From Planctomycetota bacterium (GTDB lineage Bacteria; Planctomycetota; Planctomycetia; Planctomycetales; Planctomycetaceae): a DNA stretch of 64,000 nucleotides. Every line of letters begins with the position of its first letter. Positions within the stretch are counted from its first letter, which is position 1. Positions 25,583-34,705 of this stretch are shown one piece after another. A program made the position numbers and the translations under genes. The notes under the pieces were generated by a model. That model ran no database searches. It was given only the letters and a program-made list of their open reading frames with translations, and was not told where the DNA came from. The stretch spans positions 1 to 64,000 of the forward strand of contig JACTNB010000034.1 in the NCBI GenBank assembly GCA_014584345.1, given 5' to 3'.

Positions 25583-26566
25583 ATGGCCTCCACCGAATCG
25601 ACTGATTTCACAAGTCCCGGGATGTTGGCGTTTTTGAATGGAAATTTTCTGCCGGTCGAGCAGCTACACATTTCGGTGTTCGATCAAGGTGTGGTGCACG
25701 GAGTTGCCATCACGGAGATGCTGCGGACCTTTCAGGGCCAACTCCCTCGGCTGGAAGAACACCTGTTGCGGTTGCAGGCGTCCGCGGATTTGTGTGGACT
25801 GGATGTCCCCTTTGCGAGAGCTGATCTGCGGGAAATTGCCTTCCGCCTGGTGACTCACAACTGGGGGCAACTGGAGCAACCCGGAGAACTGGGGCTAATT
25901 ATTTCCGTCACACCAGGATTGAATCCCACGTACACGGGGAAAAGGGACTGCGAGCCAACGTGTTATATGCACACGTTTGAACTGCCGGGCGAATTATGGG
26001 CGGATGCGACCGTTGCGGGACAGCATCTGGCGGTGTCGCAAGTTCCGCAGATCCCCACGGAATGCGTGCCAGCAAACGCGAAAACGCGCAGTCGGATGGC
26101 GTGGTATTTGGCGGACCGGGAAGTGCGTACGCGGTATCCCGGTGCCAGGGCCGTTGTGTTGGATCAATATGGCTATGTTCGGGAAACCAGTACCGCTAAT
26201 GTATTTGTGGTGCGCTCCGAGAGATTGCTGACTCCCCCCGAGCGGGATGTGCTACCTGGCATCTGTCGGGCGGTAACCCTGAAGCTGGCGCGAGACCTGG
26301 GATTCGATGTCTGCGAAACGCCGGTGACGATGGATGATCTGCTGCAGGCCGAGGAAATTTTCACGACCTCCACGCCCTATGCCTTGCTGGGAGTCTCGCG
26401 TTTGAATAGTACCTCAGCGGGACTCCAATTTCCTGGCCCCCGCACCAGGCAGTTGCTGGAAAGCTGGAATTCGCTGGTAGGACTGGATATACACGGTCAA
26501 CTGCGGGACATCGCGGATCGTCGATCAGACGCCAGGAACCACGGCTCGAGAAGCGGGGAGCTGTGA
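25583..26566 (+). CDS. Class IV PLP aminotransferase (branched-chain aminotransferase / aminodeoxychorismate lyase type)
   Basis: 327 aa from ATG 25583, preceded by AGGGAAAG; the frame is open further up but unsupported. LAFLNGNFLPVEQLHISVFD near the N-terminus, an active-site region with NAKTRSRMAWYLADRE (Lys about 167), YVRETSTANVFVV and ERDVLPGICRAVTLKLA are fold IV signatures, and EEIFTTSTPYALLGVSRLN closes the PLP pocket. The members of this class (IlvE, PabC, D-amino-acid aminotransferase) cannot be told apart by eye. The gene is probably single: the next gene upstream is divergent. Confidence 0.88.
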   Translation: MASTESTDFTSPGMLAFLNGNFLPVEQLHISVFDQGVVHGVAITEMLRTFQGQLPRLEEHLLRLQASADLCGLDVPFARADLREIAFRLVTHNWGQLEQPGELGLIISVTPGLNPTYTGKRDCEPTCYMHTFELPGELWADATVAGQHLAVSQVPQIPTECVPANAKTRSRMAWYLADREVRTRYPGARAVVLDQYGYVRETSTANVFVVRSERLLTPPERDVLPGICRAVTLKLARDLGFDVCETPVTMDDLLQAEEIFTTSTPYALLGVSRLNSTSAGLQFPGPRTRQLLESWNSLVGLDIHGQLRDIADRRSDARNHGSRSGEL

Positions 26567-26759
26567 TTTTTTTTAGGGTACGTTCTGCTTACCATGTCTG
26601 CGGCACTCATGCGGGTGGCGGCGCACACGATGCAGCGCTGAATTGCTCGCTGCCATGCTCTCGCGCCGCAGACGGGTGAGCATGCCGAACAGCCGATCGG
26701 CATAACCTGGGAAACCGTCAGCCCATCTCCAACGCTGGCGCGTGCGGTTAGTTCTTGTG

Positions 26760-26960
26760 GGAAACATCGAGTGCCACAGGCTTCGCCAGTGCTTGTAAGT
26801 TTTGTGTCAACACGGGCTCACGGTGGCGGACAAGCCAGCCAGTGGCAGCAATAGTGTCCACAGGAGTGGACTCCCGTATGAGTGAAGAGACTCAAACGTG
26901 GCCGTTTCCTCGCAAGCGTGTTGATATACGAGGAGCCACGACTCTGCGAGCAACCGTGGA
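26760..26960. repeat. Degenerate intergenic repeat related to the MITE at 45.6 kb
   Basis: In the 495-bp gap 26567-27061, the block from 26820 (CGGTGGCGGACAAGCC) through GTGTCCACAGGAGTGGACTC and GAGACTCAAACGTGGCC parallels the right end of the element at 45888-45970 (CGGTGGCGGACAAGCC, GGAATCCACTTGGGTGG, AAACTCGAATGTGGCCC). A short stem-forming word (AGTGCCACAGGCTTCGCCAG) lies just before it. No gene is supported in the gap. It reads as a decayed copy of a genome-dispersed element. Confidence 0.6.
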
Positions 26961-27061
26961 ATAATGCTTGGAAATTCGCACGGCGCTGACACACCCGTGG
27001 CTCGCAAAATGGCGTAAAACAACATCTCCCACGGACGCGGCTCATTCGTTGGAACCGCGGT

Positions 27062-28234
27062 TTAATATCCCTGCGTCTGGGGACGCGAAACCGGAGTCAG
27101 GCTTAAGCCTGTCGGACCTGGTTGCGATTCCTCGTCCGCTGCAAATTGCTGGACGCGGCCTTGTTCCTGTTCGGGGAACATCCGGATCGAGGTCACAACC
27201 CGTTTATGCTGGTCGAACTGGATGCCGTTCAGTTGCACACTCATGCTCATCTGGTGGTCGATCCGCGAATTCAACGGCAAGCCTGTTTTCAAGTCGATGG
27301 TACAGGTTCCAGCCGAATGCCCCTGCAGTACCTGGAACGACATCCCTTGCTGCGGATTGGAAACCGCGGCAGCGGGAACCACGTCCCCCAGCACTTCAAC
27401 CTTTGCGTAATCGTCGTTGAGCTCCTTAAGTGTGTAGGTGCTGTTAAGCGACATGGGGACGGGCTCGTTGTAGTGCCGGGATTTTGACCAGTGTCCACCG
27501 AGCCGAACGACACTGCTTCCATCCGCGGAATTGGGATCGTAGGGTAACAGTCCTATGGTGTCGTCCACGAAGTTCGCAATCCCTTCCTGACCGGAATACG
27601 ATGCCAGGGTCTGCGAAACGGCCTCGGATTTATGCACTGGAACCTGGGCCAGGCAGCGACGCAGAAAATCGCTGAAATCGACCACATCGGTGATGCGATT
27701 GTCGGCACCCACCCAGAAAGAGAAGCCATTGTTCACCATGCCGTGATAGGCCAGAACGGTATCGGGCAGCGGATACTGGGGCTGCTGGGAATCATAATGG
27801 ACGATTTGTCCCCCCAGGTTGCTGTCGTATTTGACGCGGTTATACAGGATGCGAAATTTCTTGTTGCGATCCCGCAATTCCTCGACGGTGACCGAAATAA
27901 ACAGCTCAATCCGTTCCGTACTTTCGATCGGCCCCTGCAGTGTTGATTGCGTCAGTGTTTTTTCGACGATTTTCTGTAACGGAAATTTCGTCCCCCGCTC
28001 CAGGTTCACTCCCAGGCTGGCTTTGGCCACGACATCTCCCGCAGGAGCGTTCGGAGCCGCTTTCCCCGTTTGTTCGAGCGAGAACCAGGATTCGTCGAGC
28101 ACTTCGCCTGTTTCCACCACGGTTTCGGAATTGCAACCCGTCAGCGATATCAGCAGCCATACGCCCAAGGCCACAGTCGGAGAAATCCAGGTTCCTCGTT
28201 GAATCAATTTGCCGTTCACTACGTGCGTCATCAT
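27062..28234 (-). CDS. Putative lipoprotein of unknown function
   Basis: About 390 aa from the ATG at 28234 (or the adjacent ATG at 28231), next to GGGAGGG. The start of the longer frame (28366) would put a long polar extension before the signal peptide. The segment TVALGVWLLISLTGCNS contains a lipobox (LTGC), so the protein is likely lipid-anchored. The body is beta-rich and repeats the theme of a measured-property protein (RIELFISVTVEELRDRNKKF, GHSAGTCTIDLKTGLPLNSR, SMSVQLNGIQFDQ). It may belong to the DUF6263-type group seen in planctomycetes, but I cannot confirm this. No partner genes are evident. Confidence 0.7.
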   Translation of the reverse strand: MMTHVVNGKLIQRGTWISPTVALGVWLLISLTGCNSETVVETGEVLDESWFSLEQTGKAAPNAPAGDVVAKASLGVNLERGTKFPLQKIVEKTLTQSTLQGPIESTERIELFISVTVEELRDRNKKFRILYNRVKYDSNLGGQIVHYDSQQPQYPLPDTVLAYHGMVNNGFSFWVGADNRITDVVDFSDFLRRCLAQVPVHKSEAVSQTLASYSGQEGIANFVDDTIGLLPYDPNSADGSSVVRLGGHWSKSRHYNEPVPMSLNSTYTLKELNDDYAKVEVLGDVVPAAAVSNPQQGMSFQVLQGHSAGTCTIDLKTGLPLNSRIDHQMSMSVQLNGIQFDQHKRVVTSIRMFPEQEQGRVQQFAADEESQPGPTGLSLTPVSRPQTQGY

Positions 28235-28497
28235 CCCTCCCTGGGCAGTCACTATCCATACATGTTCTGGCACGACGGGAAAAACCGGCGGCAGCCTTGC
28301 CTTTACTCCTCTGAAATCTAACACAGGCGGCTTCCCGAGGGAAAGACCGGTTCTTTTGGCGGACATTTCCTTGAAGGAGCAAGGCAGGTATGCTCACCAT
28401 CACCCGGGGTACGGAGCGATCCGCGTTTTCTGGCGGCTCGAAAATTGCGCGAACGGCACGGGTGAATACGTCTTAACACGCTGTGGGAGAATGTGTT

Positions 28498-29151
28498 GTG
28501 GAAATTCGCATTTCCAGGGCATCGGCGGTGGTAATCCAACGGATTGCACCAGAACATGCGGACTGGTTTCTGGAGTGGCAACGGGGAATATCCTCGGCTG
28601 CCGCGACTTGTGCAGGCTATCTTGCCACCGATGTATATCCGCCTCACGAGGCTGAGGGGGGAGAATGGGTGGTCGTTCTGCATTTTGATCAGGAAACCAA
28701 TTTGAAGCATTGGCTCGATTCCCCCTTGCGCGCCTCCTGGCTTCAGCAACTCCTGGAAAAGGGGGGAAATTTCGAGGTGAAAACTCTGCCTGGCGGATTC
28801 AGTGGCTGGTTTACCACTCAAAGTCGCCCTGTTCCCGTCTCCCCACCCCCTGCCTGGAAAATGGCTCTGACGGTTTTACTGGCCCTGTATCCGACGGTTG
28901 TAGTGCTCAGTCTGCTGGTGGGACCGATCCTGGCACCACTGGGGTTTCCGCTGGCGATGCTGGTGTCCAACACCCTCAGTGTCGCCTTGTTGCAGTGGGG
29001 CGTGATGCCCGCGGTCACATTCGTGCTTCGGCCCTGGCTTCGCGGCAAAGGGAGTGAACGGGCGGTTTACTCGCTGGCAGGCGGCGTGGCAATTTTGGGT
29101 GTCCTGGTGTTGTTGATGCTTCTATTTCGTTTTATCGGCGTGGGGACGTAA
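28498..29151 (+). CDS. Antibiotic biosynthesis monooxygenase (ABM) domain membrane protein
   Basis: 217 aa from GTG 28498, chosen because GGGAGA lies seven bases ahead; a GTG at 28483 would add five residues. Residues about 5-90 form an ABM-like ferredoxin fold (IAPEHADWFLEWQRGISSAA, WVVVLHFDQETNLKHWLDSP, WLQQLLEKGG). Three hydrophobic helices follow (MALTVLLALYPTVVVLSLLV and two more). This pairing is that of COG3224 proteins, whose role is unknown; the ABM fold often handles quinones or heme. It stands alone. Confidence 0.83.
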   Translation: MEIRISRASAVVIQRIAPEHADWFLEWQRGISSAAATCAGYLATDVYPPHEAEGGEWVVVLHFDQETNLKHWLDSPLRASWLQQLLEKGGNFEVKTLPGGFSGWFTTQSRPVPVSPPPAWKMALTVLLALYPTVVVLSLLVGPILAPLGFPLAMLVSNTLSVALLQWGVMPAVTFVLRPWLRGKGSERAVYSLAGGVAILGVLVLLMLLFRFIGVGT

Positions 29152-29361
29152 GCAGGATTCTCCCGGCCCTGGGGCACCGATCGTAACGAATTCCGGGGAG
29201 AAAAATGAAAAATATTCTTCATGCATTTTTCATTTTTCGATCGCACAATTGGATTCCGGCAGGGGGACCGGTATGATGAAGTGCGAGAAGCAAATACGAT
29301 TCGCCAATCAGCACAGCGATCGTTCATTCCCCCCGTGTTTTCTCTCCGGAACAAGAACTTC

Positions 29362-30954
29362 ATGGCCGAACTCCATCATGAATGCGGGATTGCGGCAATA
29401 TACCACCTGATTCGCGACGACGTTTCCCCGCTGGCTCCCCAGGGAGACCCCCATCGGGTGGCGAATCTGATACCCCGCCTGCTGTTGGATATCCAGAATC
29501 GAGGCCAGCTTGCGGCTGGGATGACCAGTTACAATCCGCAGCGCAAGCAGTTGATCAAAACCCACAAAAACGTAGGGGGTGTCAACGAGGTCTTTCGTCT
29601 GGGCCACAAGGAACGCGCGGAACACCTGATGCGGGAATTCAACGGGCGGGCGGCCATCGGGCATGTCCGATATGCCACTTGCGGTGCCGATGATCGCAGT
29701 TATGCCCAGCCATTCGAACGCCCCCACGTTCAGAAATCGAAATGGTTCAGTTTTGGCTTTAATGGCCAACTGGCCAATTACCAGAAGTTGCGCGAGCAGA
29801 TCGAGGAACAGGACGACTTCCACCTGGCCCGCGAGACCGATACCGAAATTATTATGCATTTGTTGTCCCAGGATTTTTCGATTCACGGTCGCGGCGATCT
29901 CGTGGGAACGATGAAAAGGCTCAGCCACAAACTCGATGGGGCCTACAACATTGCCTTCCTGAACGCGCGGGGAGATATGTTTGTGGCGCGCGATCCCCTG
30001 GGAATTCGCCCACTGTGTTACGCCATCGATGGGCCGCTGTTTGCCGCGGCCAGCGAAAGCGTGGCCCTATGGAATCTGGGCTTCGACGAAAAAAGCATTG
30101 TCACGCTGCAACCGGGCGAAATGATGCTCGTGCAGCATGGGCGCATCGAGAAGCATCGGTTCGCGGAGACGCGGCGCAAGGCACACTGTTTCTTCGAATG
30201 GATTTACTTCGCCAACGCCGCCAGCACGCTGGATGAACGGAGCGTGTATCTGTCGCGAACTCAACTGGGGATGCATCTGGCCCAGCAGGAGACGCTCGAT
30301 ATCGACGAAAACACCATCGTGGTGCCCGTCCCCGATACCGCCAAGTCTGCTGCCTCCGCCATGGCCTATCAGTTGAACATCCCGTGCCTCGAAGGTCTCA
30401 TGCGCAACCGCTACGTCGGTCGCACGTTCATTGAATCCAACGACCGGGCCGACAAGGTCCGGACGAAATTTACCCCCTTGCCGGAAGTCTTCAAGGGGCG
30501 GCGCGTACTGCTCGTGGAGGATTCGATTGTCCGTTCCACGACAATGAAGGGGCTGATCGACCAGATACGTACCCGCGGAGGAGCCAGCGAAATACACGTG
30601 CGGGTAGCCTGCCCGCCGATCATCGCTCCCTGTTTTTACGGCATCGATATGTCGAAAATCAGTGAACTGTTCGCTCCCCGGTTTATGACCGGGCACGACC
30701 TGACCCCGGAAATCGAACAGGAAATGGCCCGCGCCCTGGGAGCCGATTCGCTGCGTTATCTGCCCGTCGAAAAATTGCATCAGAGCATTGGCATCGAAGC
30801 GGAATCGCTCTGCAGGGCATGCGTGACAGGGGAATATCCGACCGAAGCGGGCCGCGAGTTGTATCAGCTTTCCCTCGAATACAACAAAAATCCGGAATAC
30901 ACGCAGAGTCAACGGACTTACGACGTCCCCACGTTGATTTCCACGCGATCCTGA
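29362..30954 (+). CDS. purF: Amidophosphoribosyltransferase
   Basis: 530 aa from ATG 29362 (MAELHHECGIAA). The catalytic Cys8 begins the N-terminal nucleophile glutaminase domain after removal of a short propeptide. GHVRYATCG and FGFNGQLANY are the glutaminase core. VFKGRRVLLVEDSIVRSTTM is the PRPP-binding loop, and the C-terminal SLCRACVTGEYP keeps Cys pairs typical of the Fe-S PurF group. It makes 5-phosphoribosylamine from PRPP and glutamine, the first step of purine synthesis. It is about 50 residues longer than B. subtilis PurF. purQ lies far away at 58.5 kb. Confidence 0.93.
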   Translation: MAELHHECGIAAIYHLIRDDVSPLAPQGDPHRVANLIPRLLLDIQNRGQLAAGMTSYNPQRKQLIKTHKNVGGVNEVFRLGHKERAEHLMREFNGRAAIGHVRYATCGADDRSYAQPFERPHVQKSKWFSFGFNGQLANYQKLREQIEEQDDFHLARETDTEIIMHLLSQDFSIHGRGDLVGTMKRLSHKLDGAYNIAFLNARGDMFVARDPLGIRPLCYAIDGPLFAAASESVALWNLGFDEKSIVTLQPGEMMLVQHGRIEKHRFAETRRKAHCFFEWIYFANAASTLDERSVYLSRTQLGMHLAQQETLDIDENTIVVPVPDTAKSAASAMAYQLNIPCLEGLMRNRYVGRTFIESNDRADKVRTKFTPLPEVFKGRRVLLVEDSIVRSTTMKGLIDQIRTRGGASEIHVRVACPPIIAPCFYGIDMSKISELFAPRFMTGHDLTPEIEQEMARALGADSLRYLPVEKLHQSIGIEAESLCRACVTGEYPTEAGRELYQLSLEYNKNPEYTQSQRTYDVPTLISTRS

Positions 30955-31201
30955 GTGGAACACCCCGATTCCCAGAGGGGGCGCGGGATCTGCTGGCTTC
31001 ATCGAATTTTCATACGCAGATGCATGCGAGGGAACTTCGAGACTGTTAAGCTGGGCCGAGTCCCCGTTTCGTCCATGGGACCGTTCGACCACGGTCCGTT
31101 TCATGTGAAACGCGAATGGCGGTCTGGCGGGAAAGGCTTCGGCCGATTCCCCGGACGGCGTTCCTTCCGGAGACGGCGGCCGTTCACAAACTTCCCCACT
31201 G

Positions 31202-32041
31202 ATGGAAATTACGCCGATGAGACTTTGCCTTTGCTGGATCCTGCTGATGTGCTTTAACTCGCTGACCGACGAGAATACCGTTCCGGCAGCCGAACCTGCC
31301 CCCCGTCCGGAAATTGTGGCCCATCGCGGGGCTTCCTTCGAAGCGCCCGAGAACACCCGGGCTTCCGTGAAACTGGCCTGGGAGCAGGGGGCAGATGCCG
31401 TCGAGATCGATGTGTATCTCACCGTGGATAACAAAATTGTCCTGATGCATGACAAAACCCCCAAACGGTATGGGGGACCGGATCGTCCCGTGGCGGAAAT
31501 GACATGGGCGGAATTGAGTACGCTCGACGTGGGTGCCTGGAAGGATCCGCATTGGCGCGGGGAAACGGTCCCGTTGCTGGAAGAGGTGCTGCCCCTCACC
31601 CCGGCAGGCAAGCGGCTGTATATTGAAATCAAGTCGGGGCCTGAAATTGTCCCCTACCTCAAAACCGTGTTGGAGCAATCGGGGCAATCCGCCGAGAAAC
31701 TGGTGATCATCGCCTTTTCGGAAGAGGTGGTCGCGTCCGTCCGTCGGCTCATCCCCCATTTGACCACTTATTGGCTGGTCTCGGTAAAGGAGAAGGATGG
31801 CGACCTGCAACCGAAAAGCGATGAAATCATTCGCATCGCGCGGCGCCTGGAAGTGCCCGGTGTCGATATTGGCGGGAAGTATACTCGGGAGATCGTCGCG
31901 GCGATTCGGGATTCCGGTTTGCAGGTGCTCGCCTGGACCATCAATGAACCGGCCCAGGCGCGGGAGGCGGTTTCCTGGGGCATCATCGGAATTACCACCG
32001 ACAAGCCCGCGCTGATGTTGCGGGAGTTCACGACTCCGTGA
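31202..32041 (+). CDS. Glycerophosphodiester phosphodiesterase
   Basis: 279 aa. A signal peptide is likely at the second Met (MRLCLCWILLMCFNSLTD), so the start may be 31217. The TIM barrel shows AHRGASFEAPENT (catalytic His-Arg), EIDVYLTVDNKIVLMHD (metal Glu/Asp and second His), IEIKSGPEI, and AWTINEPAQA with GIITTDKP-like end motifs. It hydrolyses glycerophosphodiesters to glycerol-3-phosphate and an alcohol. Its 3' end overlaps the convergent FAD dehydrogenase gene by 14 bp. Confidence 0.92.
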   Translation: MEITPMRLCLCWILLMCFNSLTDENTVPAAEPAPRPEIVAHRGASFEAPENTRASVKLAWEQGADAVEIDVYLTVDNKIVLMHDKTPKRYGGPDRPVAEMTWAELSTLDVGAWKDPHWRGETVPLLEEVLPLTPAGKRLYIEIKSGPEIVPYLKTVLEQSGQSAEKLVIIAFSEEVVASVRRLIPHLTTYWLVSVKEKDGDLQPKSDEIIRIARRLEVPGVDIGGKYTREIVAAIRDSGLQVLAWTINEPAQAREAVSWGIIGITTDKPALMLREFTTP

Positions 32042-33629
32042 CGGGAGCAAAGTGTTTCACGATCTGCCGGGCGGAGCGCAGGCCGTCCACTGCCGCGGTG
32101 ACAATCCCTCCTGCGTACCCGGCTCCCTCGCCGACGGGATACAAACCCGCGAAGCCCGTCGGTTGACGGTTTTCCTGCGATCTGTCGATACGCAGCGGGG
32201 CGCTACCCCGCATTTCCGGGCCGACCAGTGTTGCATGCTTGAGGAAGTCTCCTTTCCAGCGCGCATCCAGGATGGGGAGGCCATCATACAACGCCTGCAA
32301 CACGGTTACGGGGAGCACGCGTGAAAGATCTGCCGAGACTACGCCCCGTTCGTAACTCGAGGGGATCGCGGCGTCGCGACTGGGCTGTTTGCGGATAAAA
32401 TCGCGAGCCCATTGAATGGGACTAAGGTAGTTGCCTCGACCGATCTCGAAGGCGATCCGTTCGAACTTGCGTTGCAGTTCCATCCCAGCCAGCGGGTGTG
32501 GGCTGCCGAATTCTTCCGGATTCAGCGTTACCATCAGCCCGCTGTTGGCATAGGACGTGTCGTGCCGCGAGCGACTCATGCCATTCGAACAAAACATCCC
32601 GGGTTCGGAAACACTGGGGATGACCCAGCCTCCCGCACACATGCAAAATGTGTACACATCGCGTTTTCCCTTGGCAACCATCGAATAATCGGCCGCCCCC
32701 AACACCGCCTGATAGGCGGGGAGGCCGTACTTGTGTTGATTGACCTGCTCCTGGGGTTGTTCGATTCGCAAGCCCAGTTGAAAGGGCTTCTGATACATGG
32801 GAACGCCCAGTTCGTGCAGCATTTCGTAGGTATCGCGGGCGCTGTGGCCAATTCCGAGTATCACTTGCGAGCAGGGGAGATACCCACTGGAAGTATGCAA
32901 CCCCCGCAACGTGCCCGCCTGCACGTCGAGTTTCTCGACACAACAGCCGAATCGATATTCTCCCCCCGCTGCTTCGATTTTGCGTCGAAAGTTACGGCAA
33001 ATCATCGGCAGCTTGTTGCTGCCCAGGTGCGGACGCTGTTCGTAGACAATCGAAGGTTTGCCTCCACACGCGACAAAGGCTTGTAGTACCCAGTCCACAT
33101 CGGGGCCGGAAAGTCGGCAGGTCAGTTTCCCGTCGCTGAAGCAACCGGCCCCCCCTTCGCCGAACAGATAGTTATTTTCGCGATCAAAGGCTCCCCCTCG
33201 ATCGAACTCTCGTATTGCCGGGACACGCTGCTTGACTGGTTGCCCCCGTTCCAGAACGATCGGGGCGTAACCTCGAATGGCCAGGTAATAAGCAGCCAGC
33301 AGACCGGCGGGACCTGAGCCTATCACAACGGGACGGTGTACCGTGGGCTCGGTTCCCGACGGAGGATCTTCAAACACCGGGTCTTCATAGACGGAGACTC
33401 CCGGCAGGTCTTCCAGCCTGCGGGCCTGCTGTGAATCTTCGGGCAGGTTGAGTTGCAGCGTGTACACAAACTGCAGGTCGTACCGGTTTCGTGCATCGAG
33501 GCTTTTGCGAAGAATGCGCCAGTCGAGCAGGTCCGCATCCCGCACGCCGAGTCGCCGCACGATTTCACCTTGCAGGGATTGCTCGTCTTCCAGCACGGGC
33601 AGCATCAGATTGGTAAGACGCAATCGCAT
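32028..33629 (-). CDS. FAD-dependent dehydrogenase (COG2509 type)
   Basis: 533 aa. An N-terminal region of about 90 residues (DARNRYDLQFVYTLQLNL) precedes the FAD-binding VVIGSGPAGLLAAYYLA. LERGQPVKQR, NNYLFGEGGAGCFSDGKLT, and GIGHSARDTYEML are family signatures; MCAGGWVIPSVSEPGMF and GAGYAGGIVTAAVDGLRSA close the second FAD contacts. It belongs to a widespread group of uncharacterised flavoproteins related to the HI0933/GidA fold. No substrate is known. Confidence 0.88.
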   Translation of the reverse strand: MRLRLTNLMLPVLEDEQSLQGEIVRRLGVRDADLLDWRILRKSLDARNRYDLQFVYTLQLNLPEDSQQARRLEDLPGVSVYEDPVFEDPPSGTEPTVHRPVVIGSGPAGLLAAYYLAIRGYAPIVLERGQPVKQRVPAIREFDRGGAFDRENNYLFGEGGAGCFSDGKLTCRLSGPDVDWVLQAFVACGGKPSIVYEQRPHLGSNKLPMICRNFRRKIEAAGGEYRFGCCVEKLDVQAGTLRGLHTSSGYLPCSQVILGIGHSARDTYEMLHELGVPMYQKPFQLGLRIEQPQEQVNQHKYGLPAYQAVLGAADYSMVAKGKRDVYTFCMCAGGWVIPSVSEPGMFCSNGMSRSRHDTSYANSGLMVTLNPEEFGSPHPLAGMELQRKFERIAFEIGRGNYLSPIQWARDFIRKQPSRDAAIPSSYERGVVSADLSRVLPVTVLQALYDGLPILDARWKGDFLKHATLVGPEMRGSAPLRIDRSQENRQPTGFAGLYPVGEGAGYAGGIVTAAVDGLRSARQIVKHFAPVTES

Positions 33630-33838
33630 AACTCTCGATTCAACTCTTCGACACGAGGGGCCGCTCCCGGGCCGGGAGCCACGTTTTCATCAAGATTCTC
33701 TGAGCCGCGGCAGGTGGAAAATCGCTGGTTTCCGCCCACCACGGGAGTCTCTGTCGCATTCTTACTAGGAATGACCGGAAATTCAACAAGCTCTGTCTTG
33801 CCGGCCTGTTTCCGGTGAATCTCGCCGCGGATTCCCTT

Positions 33839-34705
33839 TCATGCCTGAAATTGGTGGCAGAACCAGACTGATAGCAATGCCAGATCCGCCAGGGGTGGGG
33901 CGAGCGGAGAGTGACTCAGCCAACGATCCAGAGTCCATAACAGAGCGATCGCCACCAGGCTGCCGCAGAGTACCCCGGATGGTGCGAAACTCCACGGACT
34001 GACAATCACGATCACTCCCGCGGATGCCCCGAGCAGGCGAGGATACCAGACTTTGAGGCAGGGCCAGCGCGTGGCCAGCGTGTGCTCGCCGACGGCCAAG
34101 TCCGCCGCCTGTTCCCAACAAGAGATTCCCAGGCAGTTCAGGCTGGCTAATAGCGTCCAGAGGCAAAACATCTCGCCCAACGAGCCGCTCGACCAGGCAG
34201 CGAGGGGCTGTTGCTGCACGGGAAAGAACAAGACTGCCAGAGTGAACACCACTCCCACCACCAACTCGCGAGGTATGAGACGACCTAATTGAAAGCGGTA
34301 GTATTGTGCCAGTACCAGATACAGCAGTGCTCCCAGGGTGAGCAGGCCACCCAGCAGCAGAGTTCTGGCAGCGAATGCGATAACAGCCAACACGCAGGTC
34401 ATCACAGCCAATAAAGCCCAGCAGAGGGTCAGTTCACGTTGCCAACGCACGGCAAAACGATGCCGTGCCTGGGGGAAGCAGACAGACTCGCGCGAATGGG
34501 CATCCAGTAGCCGATCTCCAGCGTAAGCCAGCCAGGTGACCAGGATCAATATCCCGCGCGCGGCTGCAGGGAGATCGACTGAGAGCCAACGCGCGGCGAC
34601 ATCCTGCCAGGCCAATGCCACCAGTGGTGCATCCAGACTCAGCAGATTCAATCCCAGCAGCACACGAGAGGTGAAGGAGGAGATCGCGGCGACTGTGCTA
34701 CGCAT
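33839..34705 (-). CDS. UbiA-like integral membrane protein
   Basis: 288 aa from ATG 34705, which overlaps the end of the mfnB-like gene by 8 bp. Long upstream ATGs in the frame lie inside that gene and are rejected. Eight or so transmembrane helices are seen; WLAYAGDRLLDAHS resembles the first Asp-rich motif of UbiA prenyltransferases, and NCLGISCWEQAADLAVGEHT could be the second. The UbiA identification is tentative because the motifs are divergent. The gene order and overlap with mfnB suggest a common lipid-linked or cofactor pathway. Confidence 0.7.
   Translation of the reverse strand: MRSTVAAISSFTSRVLLGLNLLSLDAPLVALAWQDVAARWLSVDLPAAARGILILVTWLAYAGDRLLDAHSRESVCFPQARHRFAVRWQRELTLCWALLAVMTCVLAVIAFAARTLLLGGLLTLGALLYLVLAQYYRFQLGRLIPRELVVGVVFTLAVLFFPVQQQPLAAWSSGSLGEMFCLWTLLASLNCLGISCWEQAADLAVGEHTLATRWPCLKVWYPRLLGASAGVIVIVSPWSFAPSGVLCGSLVAIALLWTLDRWLSHSPLAPPLADLALLSVWFCHQFQA

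Noticed and set aside
30067..31632. 521-aa open frame on the minus strand
   Set aside because: It lies opposite purF and the following gap, has low-complexity composition and no ribosome site; it is a shadow of purF.
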